NCBI GenBank assembly: GCA_944321015.1
Contig: CALUJS010000027.1
Location: 1 to 36,405 of the forward strand
Reading direction: 5' to 3'
Length of the DNA: 36,405 bases
From: an uncultured Phocaeicola sp.
GTDB lineage: Bacteria; Bacteroidota; Bacteroidia; Bacteroidales; Bacteroidaceae
Below are positions 1 to 8,453 of the stretch, piece by piece (the first letter of the stretch is position 1; every line of letters begins with the position of its first letter). Under the pieces are notes generated by a model. The model saw only the letters and a program-made list of their open reading frames with translations. It did not search any database and was not told the DNA's origin. A program made the position numbers and the translations under genes.

Positions 1-1069
1 CGTACACTTGTCTTATGTAGCTTTTTTCCGGGAATGATTCTGTTAACCGTTTGGCCAGTACATTGGCGTCATACGGACTGTATAAAAGTACGGCATACGC
101 ATTCAGACCGTCGCGTCCGGCCCGTCCGGCTTCTTGGAAATAGGCTTCCGGGGAGTCGGGCATGTCAATGTGGATGACGATACGTACGTCGGGCTTGTCG
201 ATACCCATGCCGAAGGCATTTGTGGCCACCATTATCCGTGATTCTCCGCGTTGCCACTTGTCTTGCCGCATGTCTTTTTCTTCATTGGACAGTCCGGCAT
301 GATAGAATTCCGCCGTAAAGCCATGTTCCTGCAACAGCAGTGCCGTGTCTTTTGTTTTCATGCGATTGCGCGTGTACACGATGGCCGAGCCTTTAGTCCG
401 GCCTAGGATGTGGAGGAGCTCTTTTTGTTTGTTCTCTGTCTTCCGGACGATGTAGGCAAGGTTCTTGCGTTCGAAGCTCATCCGGAAGACATTTTCTTCC
501 TTGAAGTGCAGTTGGCGTTGTATGTCTTTTACAACCTTGGGCGTGGCCGTGGCGGTAAGTGCCAGTATGGGGGCATGGGGAAGCAGTTCCCGTATCTGAT
601 GGATTTGCATGTAGGCGGGGCGGAAGTCGTAGCCCCATTGTGAGATGCAGTGTGCTTCGTCCACCGTGATAAAGCTGATTTTCATCCGGCGGAGTTTGGT
701 TTGGAAAATCTCCGTGCCCAGACGTTCGGGCGAGACATAGAGAAATTTGTAATCGCCGAAGATGCAGTTCTCCAATGTGATGAGGATTTCCTCCCGGGTC
801 ATGCCGGAGTAGACGGCTGCCGCTTTGATGCCCCGGCTGCGCAGGTGGTTTACCTGATCTTTCATCAAGGCGATGAGAGGGGTTATGACTAAGCATAACC
901 CCTCTTGTGCCAGAGCCGGCACTTGGAATGTGATGGATTTGCCTCCTCCCGTGGGCATCAGACCCAGCGTATCGCGTCCGCTTCCGATGCTGTTTATGAT
1001 GTCCTCCTGTATGCCCCGGAAGGTGTCGTACTTCCAATATTGGTGAAGTATTGCTTTGTAGTCGGCCAT
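1..1069 (-). CDS. recQ: ATP-dependent DNA helicase RecQ (partial, C-terminus off the left edge)
   Basis: Superfamily 2 3'-5' DNA helicase acting in recombination and replication-fork repair. The reading frame opens at the ATG at 1069 (MADYKAILHQYWKY) and stays open to the window edge, about 356 codons. Visible motifs in order: the RecQ motif 0 region (FRGIQEDII, residues 18-26), Walker A MPTGGGKS (38-45), the DEAH box within TVDEAHCISQWGYDFRP, motif III LALTATAT, and motif VI-like QEAGRAGRDG near the edge. The RecQ-Ct zinc-binding and HRDC regions would lie outside the window. It starts 11 bases after the recJ stop on the same strand, so the two are probably co-transcribed. The identification is firm; only the C-terminal architecture is unknown. 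Confidence 0.95.
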   Translation of the reverse strand, partial: MADYKAILHQYWKYDTFRGIQEDIINSIGSGRDTLGLMPTGGGKSITFQVPALAQEGLCLVITPLIALMKDQVNHLRSRGIKAAAVYSGMTREEILITLENCIFGDYKFLYVSPERLGTEIFQTKLRRMKISFITVDEAHCISQWGYDFRPAYMQIHQIRELLPHAPILALTATATPKVVKDIQRQLHFKEENVFRMSFERKNLAYIVRKTENKQKELLHILGRTKGSAIVYTRNRMKTKDTALLLQEHGFTAEFYHAGLSNEEKDMRQDKWQRGESRIMVATNAFGMGIDKPDVRIVIHIDMPDSPEAYFQEAGRAGRDGLNAYAVLLYSPYDANVLAKRLTESFPEKSYIRQVY

Positions 1070-1080
1070 TGTTTTACCGA

Positions 1081-2799
1081 TTATTCTGAGGGGCGAATGT
1101 CTTCAATCTGCAGTTGGATGTCGCCTCGTTTATGCGTGTTTTCTTCAATGGTGTAGCAAATATCAAACGAGCGTTTGGTCTTGATGTAACGTGCTTGAGA
1201 GCTTTGTCCGAACGCAATGCCGTTCATCACGTTGTGCGATTTGTTGTCCACCAGCTCCAGTTTGATGTGTTCCTGTTCTCGCCCCACGACCTTGCTGGTG
1301 CCATAGTCATACACGTGGTTGGTGCAGAATATGGGTTTGTGGTTGTCCGGTCCGAAAGGATTGAAACGCTTTAACTCGTTGAAGAACTTGGTTGTGATGT
1401 CGCGGAAGTCGATTCTGGCATCTATGTTGATGATGGCTTTGGTCTGTTCCGGCAGAATGTGGTTGGCGACGAACTGCTCGAAACGTTGTGTGAAAGCCTC
1501 TACGTTTTCTATTTTCATGGATAGCCCGGCCGCATAGGTGTGTCCTCCGAAACTTTCCAACAGGTCGCGGCAATGTTCCACAGCCTTGTAGACGTCGAAG
1601 CCTGCGACGGAGCGTGCCGAGCCGGTGGCCAAATCGTTCGTTCGGGTCAGAACGACTGCCGGCCGATAATAGATTTCGGTCAACCGTGAGGCTACGATTC
1701 CGATGACTCCTTTGTGCCACGCTTCATTATAGAGCACGATGGAGCGGCGGTGGGAAAGATCCTCCAGCTGGTCTACAATCTTGTTGGCTTCTTCCGTCAT
1801 GCTTTTGTCCAAATCCTTGCGGGTTTCGTTATATTGATTGATTTGGTTGCTTTTGCTCAGGGCATTGGCCAAATCCCGTTCTATCAGCAGGTCTACGGCT
1901 TCTTTTCCGTTTTGGATGCGTCCCGAGGCATTGATGCGCGGGCCTATCTTAAAGATGATGTCGCTCATGGTGATTTCCCGGTCGCTCAGTCCGCATACGT
2001 CGATAATCGCCTTCAGTCCGATGCTGGGATTGGCATTCAGCTGTTTGAGTCCATAGTATGCCAGTATTCTGTTTTCTCCCATGATGGGAACGATGTCGGA
2101 AGCGATGCTTACGGCAACCAGGTCGAGTAATGGGGTGAGCTGCTTGAATTCTATGCCGTTGTTCTGTGCAAAGGCCTGCATGAATTTGAATCCTACTCCG
2201 CATCCGGACAGATGGGGATACGGATAGGTGGCGTCCGGGCGCTTCGGGTTGAGTATGGCTACTGCCGGAGGCAGTATGTCATCGGGTACGTGATGGTCGC
2301 AGATAATGAAGTCTATGCCTTTTTCTTTGGCGTAGGCTATTTCCTTTACGGCTTTGATGCCGCAGTCCAATACGATGACGAGTTTGACTCCCGTTTCGTA
2401 AGCATAGTTTACGCCTTTGGTTGAAACGCCATAGCCTTCCTCATATCTGTCGGGGATATAGTAGTCGATGTTGGAATAGAATCGTTGCAGGAATTTGTAG
2501 ACGAGCGCAACGGCCGTAGTGCCATCTACATCATAATCGCCATAGATTAAGATGCGTTCTTTTCTTCCCATGGCCAGATTTAAGCGTTCTACGGCTTTCT
2601 CCATGTCTTTCATGAGAAACGGGTTATGCAGTTCGCTCAGGAGAGGATGAAAAAAGCTTTTGGCCGCGGCCACAGTCGTAATGCCTCTTTCAAGAAGGAG
2701 ATGGCAAAGGATAGGGCTAATGCCCAATTCTTTGGAAAAGGAGTTGGCGGCCTCTGTCTGTTGGGGTGTAAGTGCTTGGTAATTCCATCTGTATCGCAT
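1081..2799 (-). CDS. recJ: Single-stranded-DNA-specific exonuclease RecJ
   Basis: DHH-family 5'-3' single-strand exonuclease that resects DNA ends with RecQ in RecF-type recombination and mismatch repair. The 572-residue protein has normal length for the family. Metal-binding motifs are intact: YGDYDVDG (86-93), LDCG (144-147), the namesake DHH (168-170) and SGCGVGFKF around 200; the DHHA1 region with a GG-rich motif (SFGGHTYAAGLSM) follows. The start at 2799 gives MRYRWNYQAL, a usual Bacteroidetes RecJ N-terminus. recQ follows 11 bases later, so recJ-recQ looks like a two-gene repair operon. A weak -7-like box (TAACTTTA on the minus strand, about 2864-2871) lies upstream. Confidence 0.95.
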   Translation of the reverse strand: MRYRWNYQALTPQQTEAANSFSKELGISPILCHLLLERGITTVAAAKSFFHPLLSELHNPFLMKDMEKAVERLNLAMGRKERILIYGDYDVDGTTAVALVYKFLQRFYSNIDYYIPDRYEEGYGVSTKGVNYAYETGVKLVIVLDCGIKAVKEIAYAKEKGIDFIICDHHVPDDILPPAVAILNPKRPDATYPYPHLSGCGVGFKFMQAFAQNNGIEFKQLTPLLDLVAVSIASDIVPIMGENRILAYYGLKQLNANPSIGLKAIIDVCGLSDREITMSDIIFKIGPRINASGRIQNGKEAVDLLIERDLANALSKSNQINQYNETRKDLDKSMTEEANKIVDQLEDLSHRRSIVLYNEAWHKGVIGIVASRLTEIYYRPAVVLTRTNDLATGSARSVAGFDVYKAVEHCRDLLESFGGHTYAAGLSMKIENVEAFTQRFEQFVANHILPEQTKAIINIDARIDFRDITTKFFNELKRFNPFGPDNHKPIFCTNHVYDYGTSKVVGREQEHIKLELVDNKSHNVMNGIAFGQSSQARYIKTKRSFDICYTIEENTHKRGDIQLQIEDIRPSE

Positions 2800-2884
2800 T
2801 TTATATATTGTTTTTCTTTTTCAAAACCTATGCTGAGTGGGGTGTAGATTCCACTTCGATTTGTAAAGTTAGGAAAAAGAAATA

Positions 2885-2932
2885 AAAAGGCGTGTCGTCT
2901 CTGTATTTATTTAACAGAAACGACACGCTTTT
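2885..2932 (-). terminator. Rho-independent terminator downstream of the C1 peptidase gene
   Basis: Inverted repeat with an 8-bp perfect core (CGTGTCGT at 2891-2898 with ACGACACG at 2920-2927), extended inward by six pairs after one mismatch and outward by A/T pairs; the loop is about 9 bases. On the minus strand the stem runs into a U-rich tract, as expected for the peptidase gene ending at 2972. The A/T flanks on both sides would allow some bidirectional function. Confidence 0.75.
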
Positions 2933-2971
2933 GTAAAATGCGCTTTTGTAAAATGCATCAATGGAGTCGCA

Positions 2972-4186
2972 TTACTTGATGCCTAGTTTCTTTGCGATTT
3001 CTTTAGGCAGCGCTTTCTTATTGACTACGATGTTCATGGTTTTGTAGCGTGCATAGGCTTTGGACACATACCAGATGCCTTTGTATTCGCCTACCGTGCC
3101 CCATGAGTTCTTTACCATGTAGTATTCGGTGCCGTCTTGATCTTTGGCGATACCGTAGATGAGCATGCCATGGTCGTCGGTTGTTTCCCAATTGTCATAA
3201 GCGCGTTGACGCTCTTCTTGCGTGCACCACTTTTGCGGGAGCGGACGGTTTACGAACGTCGGAGAGTTGCTCAGTTTCAGCCAGCGTGCCATGTCGGAAC
3301 CGGTGAGGTCTTCCTGTGCTTTCTTCATGTCGGGCAGTGTGCCGATGCCGGTACGTCCGAAACCGCTTTCGCTGACATCGGCACCCCAAGCGATGGTATA
3401 TCCGTTCATGATGGCATTGTCGAACACTTCCATCAGTTCGTCAATCGGCAGGTTGTAGGATTGTCCCCAGCGCCAGTTGTCTTGGATTTCCAACACGAAG
3501 GGTTTGTAGAATGGGTGATGAGTGTATGAAGTCAGTGAGATGTAATCATCCGGATTCAGGCCGGTCGATTCAAAGAAAGACTTCGGAGTGTAAGTCTGTC
3601 CGTTGTATTCAAAGGTTTCAGGACGTTTGCCCAGATAGGCGTCGTAGATGCCGGCAAGTCCTTTTTTCCACAGCGGTTGGTCGTCGTCGCCCATTTGCAG
3701 TGAGCTGTGTTTGCCTTTGGCGATGGCTGCCACATAGGCATCGGTCACAGCCGACAGTTCGTTATGGTTGGAGAGTGAGTCGCCGTACATCACCCCCGGA
3801 CGCATCAGCTCTTCGGGAATCAAGCCGAATTCCTGCATGCCGTATATTACGTCATTGAATGAACCTCCTTGCGAGAAGGATACATCGCCGTGAGTGCGGA
3901 TGGCAGCTTCGGCACGGTCCATGTACGTGTTGTATACAATATACATTTCAGAGAAGTCATACTCGCCTTTACCCATGCGGAGGAGTTCTGACTCAAGGAA
4001 AGCAAGGCCGGAATAGCACCAGCATGTACCCGCGCGGCTTTGGTTTTTGATGGAGGTGATGGGGTTCTCCTTCACTGTGGTGAAAACGAATCCTTCCTGT
4101 TTTTCCTCTTTGGGCTGTTCTTGTGCTACAGCCGATGCCATGAATGCCAAGCTGAGTGCTGTGGCTGCAAATAGAGTTTTTTTCAT
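2972..4186 (-). CDS. Secreted C1-family cysteine peptidase (aminopeptidase C / bleomycin hydrolase type)
   Basis: Papain-fold cysteine peptidase of the C1B (PepC/bleomycin hydrolase) type, predicted to trim peptides in the periplasm. The 404-residue precursor begins with a signal peptide (KKTLFAATALSLAFMASAVA, cleavage probably after AVA at about residue 21). The catalytic set is complete: oxyanion Gln49 and nucleophile Cys55 in NQSRAGTCWCYSG, His339 in DDHGMLIYG, and Asn360 in VKNSWG. Known PepC enzymes are cytosolic hexamers; the export signal is the main difference and is common in Bacteroidales members. The gene follows the M24 aminopeptidase gene by 47 bases on the same strand, so both peptidases may share a transcript. 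A terminator follows at 2885-2932. Substrate specificity cannot be read from the sequence. Confidence 0.9.
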   Translation of the reverse strand: MKKTLFAATALSLAFMASAVAQEQPKEEKQEGFVFTTVKENPITSIKNQSRAGTCWCYSGLAFLESELLRMGKGEYDFSEMYIVYNTYMDRAEAAIRTHGDVSFSQGGSFNDVIYGMQEFGLIPEELMRPGVMYGDSLSNHNELSAVTDAYVAAIAKGKHSSLQMGDDDQPLWKKGLAGIYDAYLGKRPETFEYNGQTYTPKSFFESTGLNPDDYISLTSYTHHPFYKPFVLEIQDNWRWGQSYNLPIDELMEVFDNAIMNGYTIAWGADVSESGFGRTGIGTLPDMKKAQEDLTGSDMARWLKLSNSPTFVNRPLPQKWCTQEERQRAYDNWETTDDHGMLIYGIAKDQDGTEYYMVKNSWGTVGEYKGIWYVSKAYARYKTMNIVVNKKALPKEIAKKLGIK

Positions 4187-4233
4187 GTCTTTGGTTTGTG
4201 GTTTTTGATTGTTGTTTTATTAGAGTTTGTTTT

Positions 4234-5622
4234 TTATTCGTTCATGATGTGTTCTACTTCTTCCACTGTCAGCGGAATGCGTTTTTGACCCAAGAAGCGC
4301 GAGCCGGTGGCGGTGATGAGCACGTCGTCTTCCAGACGGATGCCGCCGAAGTCCTTATACGTTTCGATGACATCATAATTGAGGAAATCGGTGAACAGAT
4401 GCTCGGACCGCCATTTGTCGATGAGGGCGGGGATGAAGTAGCATCCCGGTTCGTCGGTGATGACGAAACCCTCTTGCAGGCGGCGTCCCATGCGCAGCGA
4501 TGCCAGACCGAATTGGGAGGAAGGTCGGGTTTCGTCGTCGTAGCCCACATAGACTTGTCCCAAACCCTCCATGTCGTGCACGTCCATGCCCATCATGTGT
4601 CCCAATCCGTGGGGCATGAACAGGGCGTGCGCTCCGGCGGCAACGGCTTCATCCACATTGCCTTTCATGAGACCGAGGTCTTTCAGGCCTTGAGCCAGTA
4701 CTTTGCATACGTTGATATGCACTTCCTTCCATGTCTGTCCCGGACGGGCAAAGTCTATGGCGTGGTCGTGACAAGCCACGACAATGTTGTAGATGTCCTT
4801 TTGGCGGTTGGTGAAACGTCCGCCTACGGGCACCGTGCGGGTGAAGTCCGAGCAGTAATTGTTCACAGTTTCCGCTCCGGCGTCGGTCAGCATCAGCTTG
4901 CCGGCTTCTAGTATGTTGCCATGGTTGTGGTTGTGCAGTGTTTCGCCATTCTGTGACAGGATGGTAGCAAACGAGTTCATGCTGCCATACGATGCGGCGA
5001 TGCCGTCGATGATGCCGGCTATATACTGTTCCTTTACACCGGGTTTGCACAGGCGCATGGCGGTCGTGTGCATTTCGTAACCGATGTCGCAGGCACGTTC
5101 TATCTCTTCAATTTCACACGGTTCTTTCACCGAGCGCAGGTCGATGACGGCCCGGGTCAGTTCCATCGAAACGTGTGCTTTCAGTTCGGCGGCCCGGATT
5201 CCCAGCAGGTCTTCCAGATATAGCATCGTGTCGTGACGATAGGGAGGCAGGTAGTGGACGGTACGGCCCTGACGGAGTGCTTCGCTCACGATTTTCTTCA
5301 CTTCGCATGCCGGAGCGCTCTTGCCAACGCGGATGCTGTCGGCCATTTCACGCACGGTGGGTTGCGGACCCATCCAGATGATGTCATCCATCGTCACATC
5401 ATCGCCGAAGAGGTATTCGTCGCCGCTGTCGATGTCGATAACGCCGGTCATTCCCGGTTGGTTGATGCCGAAGAAGTAGAGGAAACAACTGTCTTGGCGG
5501 AACTTGTATGCGTTGTCCGGATAGTTGCACGGAGCTTCGTTGTTACCCGGAAAGAGGATGAGGCCGCTCGTCATTTTACGGCGGAGGGCTTCTCGACGCT
5601 GTTGATAGTTGGCGTTAAACAT
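4234..5622 (-). CDS. pepP: Xaa-Pro aminopeptidase (M24B, aminopeptidase P)
   Basis: Dinuclear-metal aminopeptidase that removes an N-terminal residue next to proline. The protein has an N-terminal creatinase-type domain (AMP_N) and a pita-bread catalytic domain. All five metal ligand motifs are visible: Asp in LTDAGAE, Asp in CSDFTRTVPVG, His in PHGLGHMMGMDVHD, Glu in TDEPGCYF and Glu in IRLEDDVLIT. I place the start at 5622 (MFNANYQQRREALRRKM, 462 residues) rather than at 5679: the extra 19 residues are not typical of the family and would overlap the likely promoter. No signal peptide is seen, so it is probably cytosolic. It is divergent from the patatin gene at 5731 and is followed by the secreted C1 peptidase. 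Confidence 0.93.
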   Translation of the reverse strand: MFNANYQQRREALRRKMTSGLILFPGNNEAPCNYPDNAYKFRQDSCFLYFFGINQPGMTGVIDIDSGDEYLFGDDVTMDDIIWMGPQPTVREMADSIRVGKSAPACEVKKIVSEALRQGRTVHYLPPYRHDTMLYLEDLLGIRAAELKAHVSMELTRAVIDLRSVKEPCEIEEIERACDIGYEMHTTAMRLCKPGVKEQYIAGIIDGIAASYGSMNSFATILSQNGETLHNHNHGNILEAGKLMLTDAGAETVNNYCSDFTRTVPVGGRFTNRQKDIYNIVVACHDHAIDFARPGQTWKEVHINVCKVLAQGLKDLGLMKGNVDEAVAAGAHALFMPHGLGHMMGMDVHDMEGLGQVYVGYDDETRPSSQFGLASLRMGRRLQEGFVITDEPGCYFIPALIDKWRSEHLFTDFLNYDVIETYKDFGGIRLEDDVLITATGSRFLGQKRIPLTVEEVEHIMNE

Positions 5623-5666
5623 ATGGTTATTTTTTATGTCTGTGTTGTGGTTTTCAAGTCGTGATG

Positions 5667-5674
5667 CAAAAATA
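5667..5674 (-). promoter_or_regulatory. Candidate -7 box for pepP
   Basis: On the minus strand this reads TATTTTTG, a full match to the Bacteroidetes -7 consensus TAnnTTTG, about 45 bases before the pepP ATG at 5622. I see no clear TTG at the expected -33 spacing, so it is a candidate only. It also argues against the longer start at 5679. Confidence 0.45.
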
Positions 5675-5697
5675 GTCATTCCTAGGAATAAAACTAA

Positions 5698-5705
5698 TAT
5701 CTTTG
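5698..5705 (+). promoter_or_regulatory. Candidate -7 box for the patatin gene
   Basis: TATCTTTG, a full match to TAnnTTTG, 25 bases before the ATG at 5731. No good -33 TTG is seen. It lies only 23 bases from the opposing pepP -7 candidate, so the two divergent promoters would overlap in their polymerase footprints. Confidence 0.45.
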
Positions 5706-5730
5706 CCTATATCTTTTCAATAAAATATTT

Positions 5731-6576
5731 ATGTTATTCGACAGTTTGACAGGATTAGTGCTCGAAGGTGGGGGTATGTGAGGGGTTTTTACTTGCGGCG
5801 TGCTCGATTATTTCATGGATTGCGGCCTCGAGTTTCCTTATGTGGTGGCGGTGTCGGCCGGTGCCTGCAACGGGCTTTCCTACATGTCGCATCAGCGCGG
5901 TCGTGCCCGATTCAGCAATATCGAGATGTTGGAGAAGTACCGTTACATCGGGTTGCGCTATCTCCTGACGCAACACAGCATTCTCAATCAGAAGCTGCTC
6001 TACCGCGATTTTCCCGAGCGCATCGTTCCCTTTGATTATGGTGCCTGTTTTGCCAATCCCGCACGGTTTGAGATGGTGACTACGGATTGCCGCACCGGAC
6101 AACCGTGTTACTTGGAGGAGCGTTCCGATCCTGAGCGGTTGGTGACACTGGTTAAAGCTTCCAGCAGCCTGCCTTTTGTCTGTCCGATAACGTGGGTTGA
6201 CGGGATGCCGATGCTCGACGGAGGCATTGTGGATTCCATCCCCGTGGAACGTGCCGAAAGCCGGGGATTTGTCCGCAACGTGGTGGTGTTGACGCGCAAC
6301 AAGGGTTATCGGAAGAAGACAAAGGAAATGCACATCCCTACCTTTATATATAAGGGCTATCCTCGGTTGCGTGAAGCTTTGGCCCGACGCTGTGCCTGCT
6401 ACAACGATCAATTGGCCATGGTGGAACGCATGGAGGCTGAAGGCCGCATCGTAGTGATACGTCCGCAGCGGCCTGTCGACGTGGGCAGGATGGAGCGCAA
6501 CATTGTCAAGCTGCGGGCATTGTATGGCGAAGGCTACGCTTGCGCCCGTAAAGTGATGAGCGCATTATTGGCCTAG
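5731..6576 (+). pseudogene. Patatin-like phospholipase (YjjU/RssA type) interrupted by an in-frame TGA
   Basis: From the ATG at 5731 the frame reads MLFDSLTGLVLEGGGM, then TGA at 5779-5781 (codon 17), then GVFTCGVLDYFMDCGLEF and on to the TAG at 6574-6576. In this family the residue at the TGA is the arginine of the GGGxRG oxyanion-hole motif; CGA to TGA is one transition. The rest looks intact: Ser nucleophile at codon 42 in AVSAGA (the usual first Gly of GxSxG is Ala here), and the Asp of the dyad in MLDGGIVDSIPV. Full length would be 281 codons, normal for the family. The best internal start (GTG at 5800) would lose the oxyanion loop and so probably give an inactive protein. Alternatives: sequencing error, recent inactivation, or readthrough. 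TGA is an ordinary stop in neighbouring genes such as DUF2461. Confidence 0.85.
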
Positions 6577-6621
6577 TTTTATAAGGATTGTTTCAACTCA
6601 AAAACTCATAAAGTCATTCTC

Positions 6622-7302
6622 ATGAAAGATATTCCAACTTCCGATGCGGCCTTGTGCTTGCAGTTCCTGCGCGACATTGCCGTAAACAACAACCGCGAGT
6701 GGTTTCATGCCCATCATGATTATTACGAGGCGGCACGCGCGGCTTTCGAGTCGATGGTTGCCCGGCTGATTGCCCGTATCACGGTGTTTGATTCCTCCGT
6801 GCAATATCTTACCGTCTCCGACTGCACGTATCGTTTTTATCGTGACATTCGTTTTTCCTCCGATAAGTCGCCCTACAAACGCCATTTCGGGGCTTATGTC
6901 AATGCACGTGGAAAGAAATCGTTTCATGGCGGATACTATCTTCATCTGGAGCCGGAAAACTGCATGTTGGCCGGAGGCGCCTATTGCCTGCCGCCGGACA
7001 TTCTGCGTGCCGTGCGTCAAAACATCTGCGAGCAGCCGGAAACGTTCCATGCCATTGTTGGCAGTGAGCCGTTTTGTTCTTTGTTTCCCGTCATCGGCGA
7101 GAATCGTTTGAAGACCATGCCCAAAGGTTTTCCCAAGGATTTCCCTTATCCCGACTATCTGCGCCCAAAGGATTATTCGTGCTGTCATTCCGTGGATGAG
7201 GAATTTTTCCTCGCGCCCGATTGGTTGGAACAGACAGCCCGCGTGTTTGAGGCCATGAAACCCTTCCTCGACTTTGTCAATGCCGCCATTGATGAGTGTT
7301 GA
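6622..7302 (+). CDS. DUF2461 family protein
   Basis: A 226-residue protein of the DUF2461 (TIGR02453) family, whose function is not established. Family hallmarks seen: the N-terminal FLRDIAVNNNREWFHAHHDYYEAA, the central YRDIRFSSDKSPYKRHFGAYV with its Lys/Arg-rich loop, GGYYLHLEP, and the PKGFPKDFPYPDYLRPKDY segment. No signal peptide or membrane segment is evident, so it is probably cytosolic. It begins 45 bases after the patatin stop on the same strand and may share its transcript; if so, the premature TGA upstream could be polar. It ends with TGA (DEC stop) just before the 22-bp repeat array. Confidence 0.88.
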   Translation: MKDIPTSDAALCLQFLRDIAVNNNREWFHAHHDYYEAARAAFESMVARLIARITVFDSSVQYLTVSDCTYRFYRDIRFSSDKSPYKRHFGAYVNARGKKSFHGGYYLHLEPENCMLAGGAYCLPPDILRAVRQNICEQPETFHAIVGSEPFCSLFPVIGENRLKTMPKGFPKDFPYPDYLRPKDYSCCHSVDEEFFLAPDWLEQTARVFEAMKPFLDFVNAAIDEC

Positions 7303-7327
7303 TGCGATTGAGGTTTGAGACGATCTT

Positions 7328-7415
7328 GAGCGGAAATATGGAGGCCCGTGAGCGGAAATATGGACGCTCACGACGGCGAATATGGAGGCTCGTGAGCGAG
7401 GATATGAACGCTTGT
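7328..7415. repeat. 22-bp tandem array, locus 1 (four units)
   Basis: Four contiguous 22-bp units begin at 7328, 7350, 7372 and 7394. Each has a GA(G/C)GG-like head, an ATAT core preceded by purines, and a tail near GGACGCTC. The second unit reads GAGCGGAAATATGGACGCTC plus AC, in which GAGCG and CGCTC form a dyad around ATAT. The array sits between the convergent DUF2461 and DUF1573 genes. The same unit recurs at 16850-16937 and 25170-25257. Confidence 0.85.
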
Positions 7416-7418
7416 GGG

Positions 7419-7440
7419 GGGCGGACCGGTGTGTCCGCCC
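7419..7440. terminator. GC-rich hairpin between convergent genes
   Basis: A perfect 7-bp inverted repeat, GGGCGGA (7419-7425) with TCCGCCC (7434-7440), and an 8-base loop. It lies between the ends of DUF2461 and DUF1573, so transcription termination is a reasonable role, but no T-run follows on either strand. Confidence 0.4.
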
Positions 7441-7496
7441 GATGCCGGATTGCCCATAAAAGATGCGGTGACGCGCGTCCCGGGGTCGACATGCCG

Positions 7497-7895
7497 TTAT
7501 TGCACAATCATGCTGCCTTTCACCTTCAGGCGGTGGATTTTCGCTTTGGTGTTGGCGCGTATGGTAATGGTCTTTTCAAATTCGCCGGCGCGCCGGCCCT
7601 TGCCGTTGTAGGTCACTTTTATTTCGCCGCTTTCGCCCGGTTTGATGGGCTCTTTGGGATAGATGGGCACGGTGCATCCGCAGGTGGCTATGGCCTGATG
7701 GATGACGAGCAGGCTTTTGCCCGTGTTGGTGAATTTGAATACGCATGTCACGGGGCTGTCTGACTCCTTGAACGTGCCAAAGTCGTGTATGCTTTTTTCA
7801 AACGTCATTTCGGGCTTGTTCTCGTCGGCGGTCTGCGCGACGCTCAGATTGATTGCCGCAAAAAGCAGCAGGAAGGTAATTGCCAGTTGTTTCAT
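7497..7895 (-). CDS. Secreted DUF1573 protein
   Basis: A 132-residue precursor of the DUF1573 family, small immunoglobulin-like (ASH/HYDIN-type) domains abundant in Bacteroidetes, of unknown function. I start it at the ATG at 7895: MKQLAITFLLLFAAINLSVA is a clear signal peptide cut near residue 20. The longer reading up to 8333 is only the shadow of the nitroreductase gene. Diagnostic pieces are FEKSIHDFGTFKES, CVFKFTNTGKSLLVI, ATCGCTVPIYPKEPIKPGESGEIKVTYN, and KTITIRANTKAKIHRLKVKG. Export to the periplasm is predicted. It follows the nitroreductase gene by about 20 bases, so the two are probably transcribed together, perhaps from the rel promoter. Confidence 0.9.
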   Translation of the reverse strand: MKQLAITFLLLFAAINLSVAQTADENKPEMTFEKSIHDFGTFKESDSPVTCVFKFTNTGKSLLVIHQAIATCGCTVPIYPKEPIKPGESGEIKVTYNGKGRRAGEFEKTITIRANTKAKIHRLKVKGSMIVQ

Positions 7896-7915
7896 TTTGT
7901 TGTGTTGAATGTAGA

Positions 7916-8425
7916 TTATAAATAGGTTACGATGTCGCTTGCCGGTTTGCGCTTGGCTTCCGGCTGTTCTTTTTCGTTCGGGTAGCCGATGGGGATGATG
8001 GCCACAGGGTGTGTGCCCGGTTCGAAGCGGAACAGTTCCTGCATGAGCGCAGGGTCGAAATTGCACACCCAGCAACTGCCCAGTCCCTGTTCGGCTGCGG
8101 CCAGGCAGATGTGTTCGGTGGCGATGGCGGCGTCGATGTCGGCATGGTTCTTGCCGTCGAAACGGCGTGTCCAGGCTTCGCTCTCTGCGGCGCAGACTAC
8201 GATGTAAAGGGGCGCTTCGGCCAGCCACTCGCGTGCGTAGCAGCGGCAGATGTTCTTCCGGCCTTCTTCGCTTTGCACCACGAGGAATTTCCACGGCTGT
8301 TTGTTGACGGCCGACGGGGCCAGGCGGGCGCATTCCAGGATATAGTTCAGTTTTTCAGGTTCTACGGGTTGCGTAGCGTAGCTGCGCACCGAGTGCCTCA
8401 GTTGTGTCAGTTTCAGAAAATCCAT
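7916..8425 (-). CDS. Nitroreductase family FMN-dependent oxidoreductase
   Basis: A compact 169-residue nitroreductase. These enzymes bind FMN at a dimer interface and reduce nitro compounds, quinones or flavin using NAD(P)H; the physiological substrate here is unknown. Seen: the N-terminal phosphate-binding LRHSVRSYATQPV, the LAPSAVNKQPWKFLVV segment, IDAAIATEHICLAAAEQGLGSCWVCNF, and the closing PVAIIPIGYPNEKEQPEAKRKP. No signal peptide is seen. It lies 28 bases downstream of rel and upstream of the DUF1573 gene on the same strand. Confidence 0.92.
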   Translation of the reverse strand: MDFLKLTQLRHSVRSYATQPVEPEKLNYILECARLAPSAVNKQPWKFLVVQSEEGRKNICRCYAREWLAEAPLYIVVCAAESEAWTRRFDGKNHADIDAAIATEHICLAAAEQGLGSCWVCNFDPALMQELFRFEPGTHPVAIIPIGYPNEKEQPEAKRKPASDIVTYL

Positions 8426-8453
8426 AGCTGTTATTGTTTTTGTAAAATAGTTC

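Noticed and set aside
5731..6576. Genetic code with TGA as a sense codon
   Set aside because: TGA ends other genes here (for example DUF2461), and no other gene has an in-frame TGA.
7328..7415. Possible CRISPR array at the 22-bp repeats
   Set aside because: Units are contiguous with no unique spacers, only four per site, and no cas genes are nearby.
7497..8333. 278-residue protein combining an Arg/Pro-rich N-terminus with DUF1573
   Set aside because: The N-terminal half is the off-frame reading of the nitroreductase gene; the signal peptide starts at 7895.
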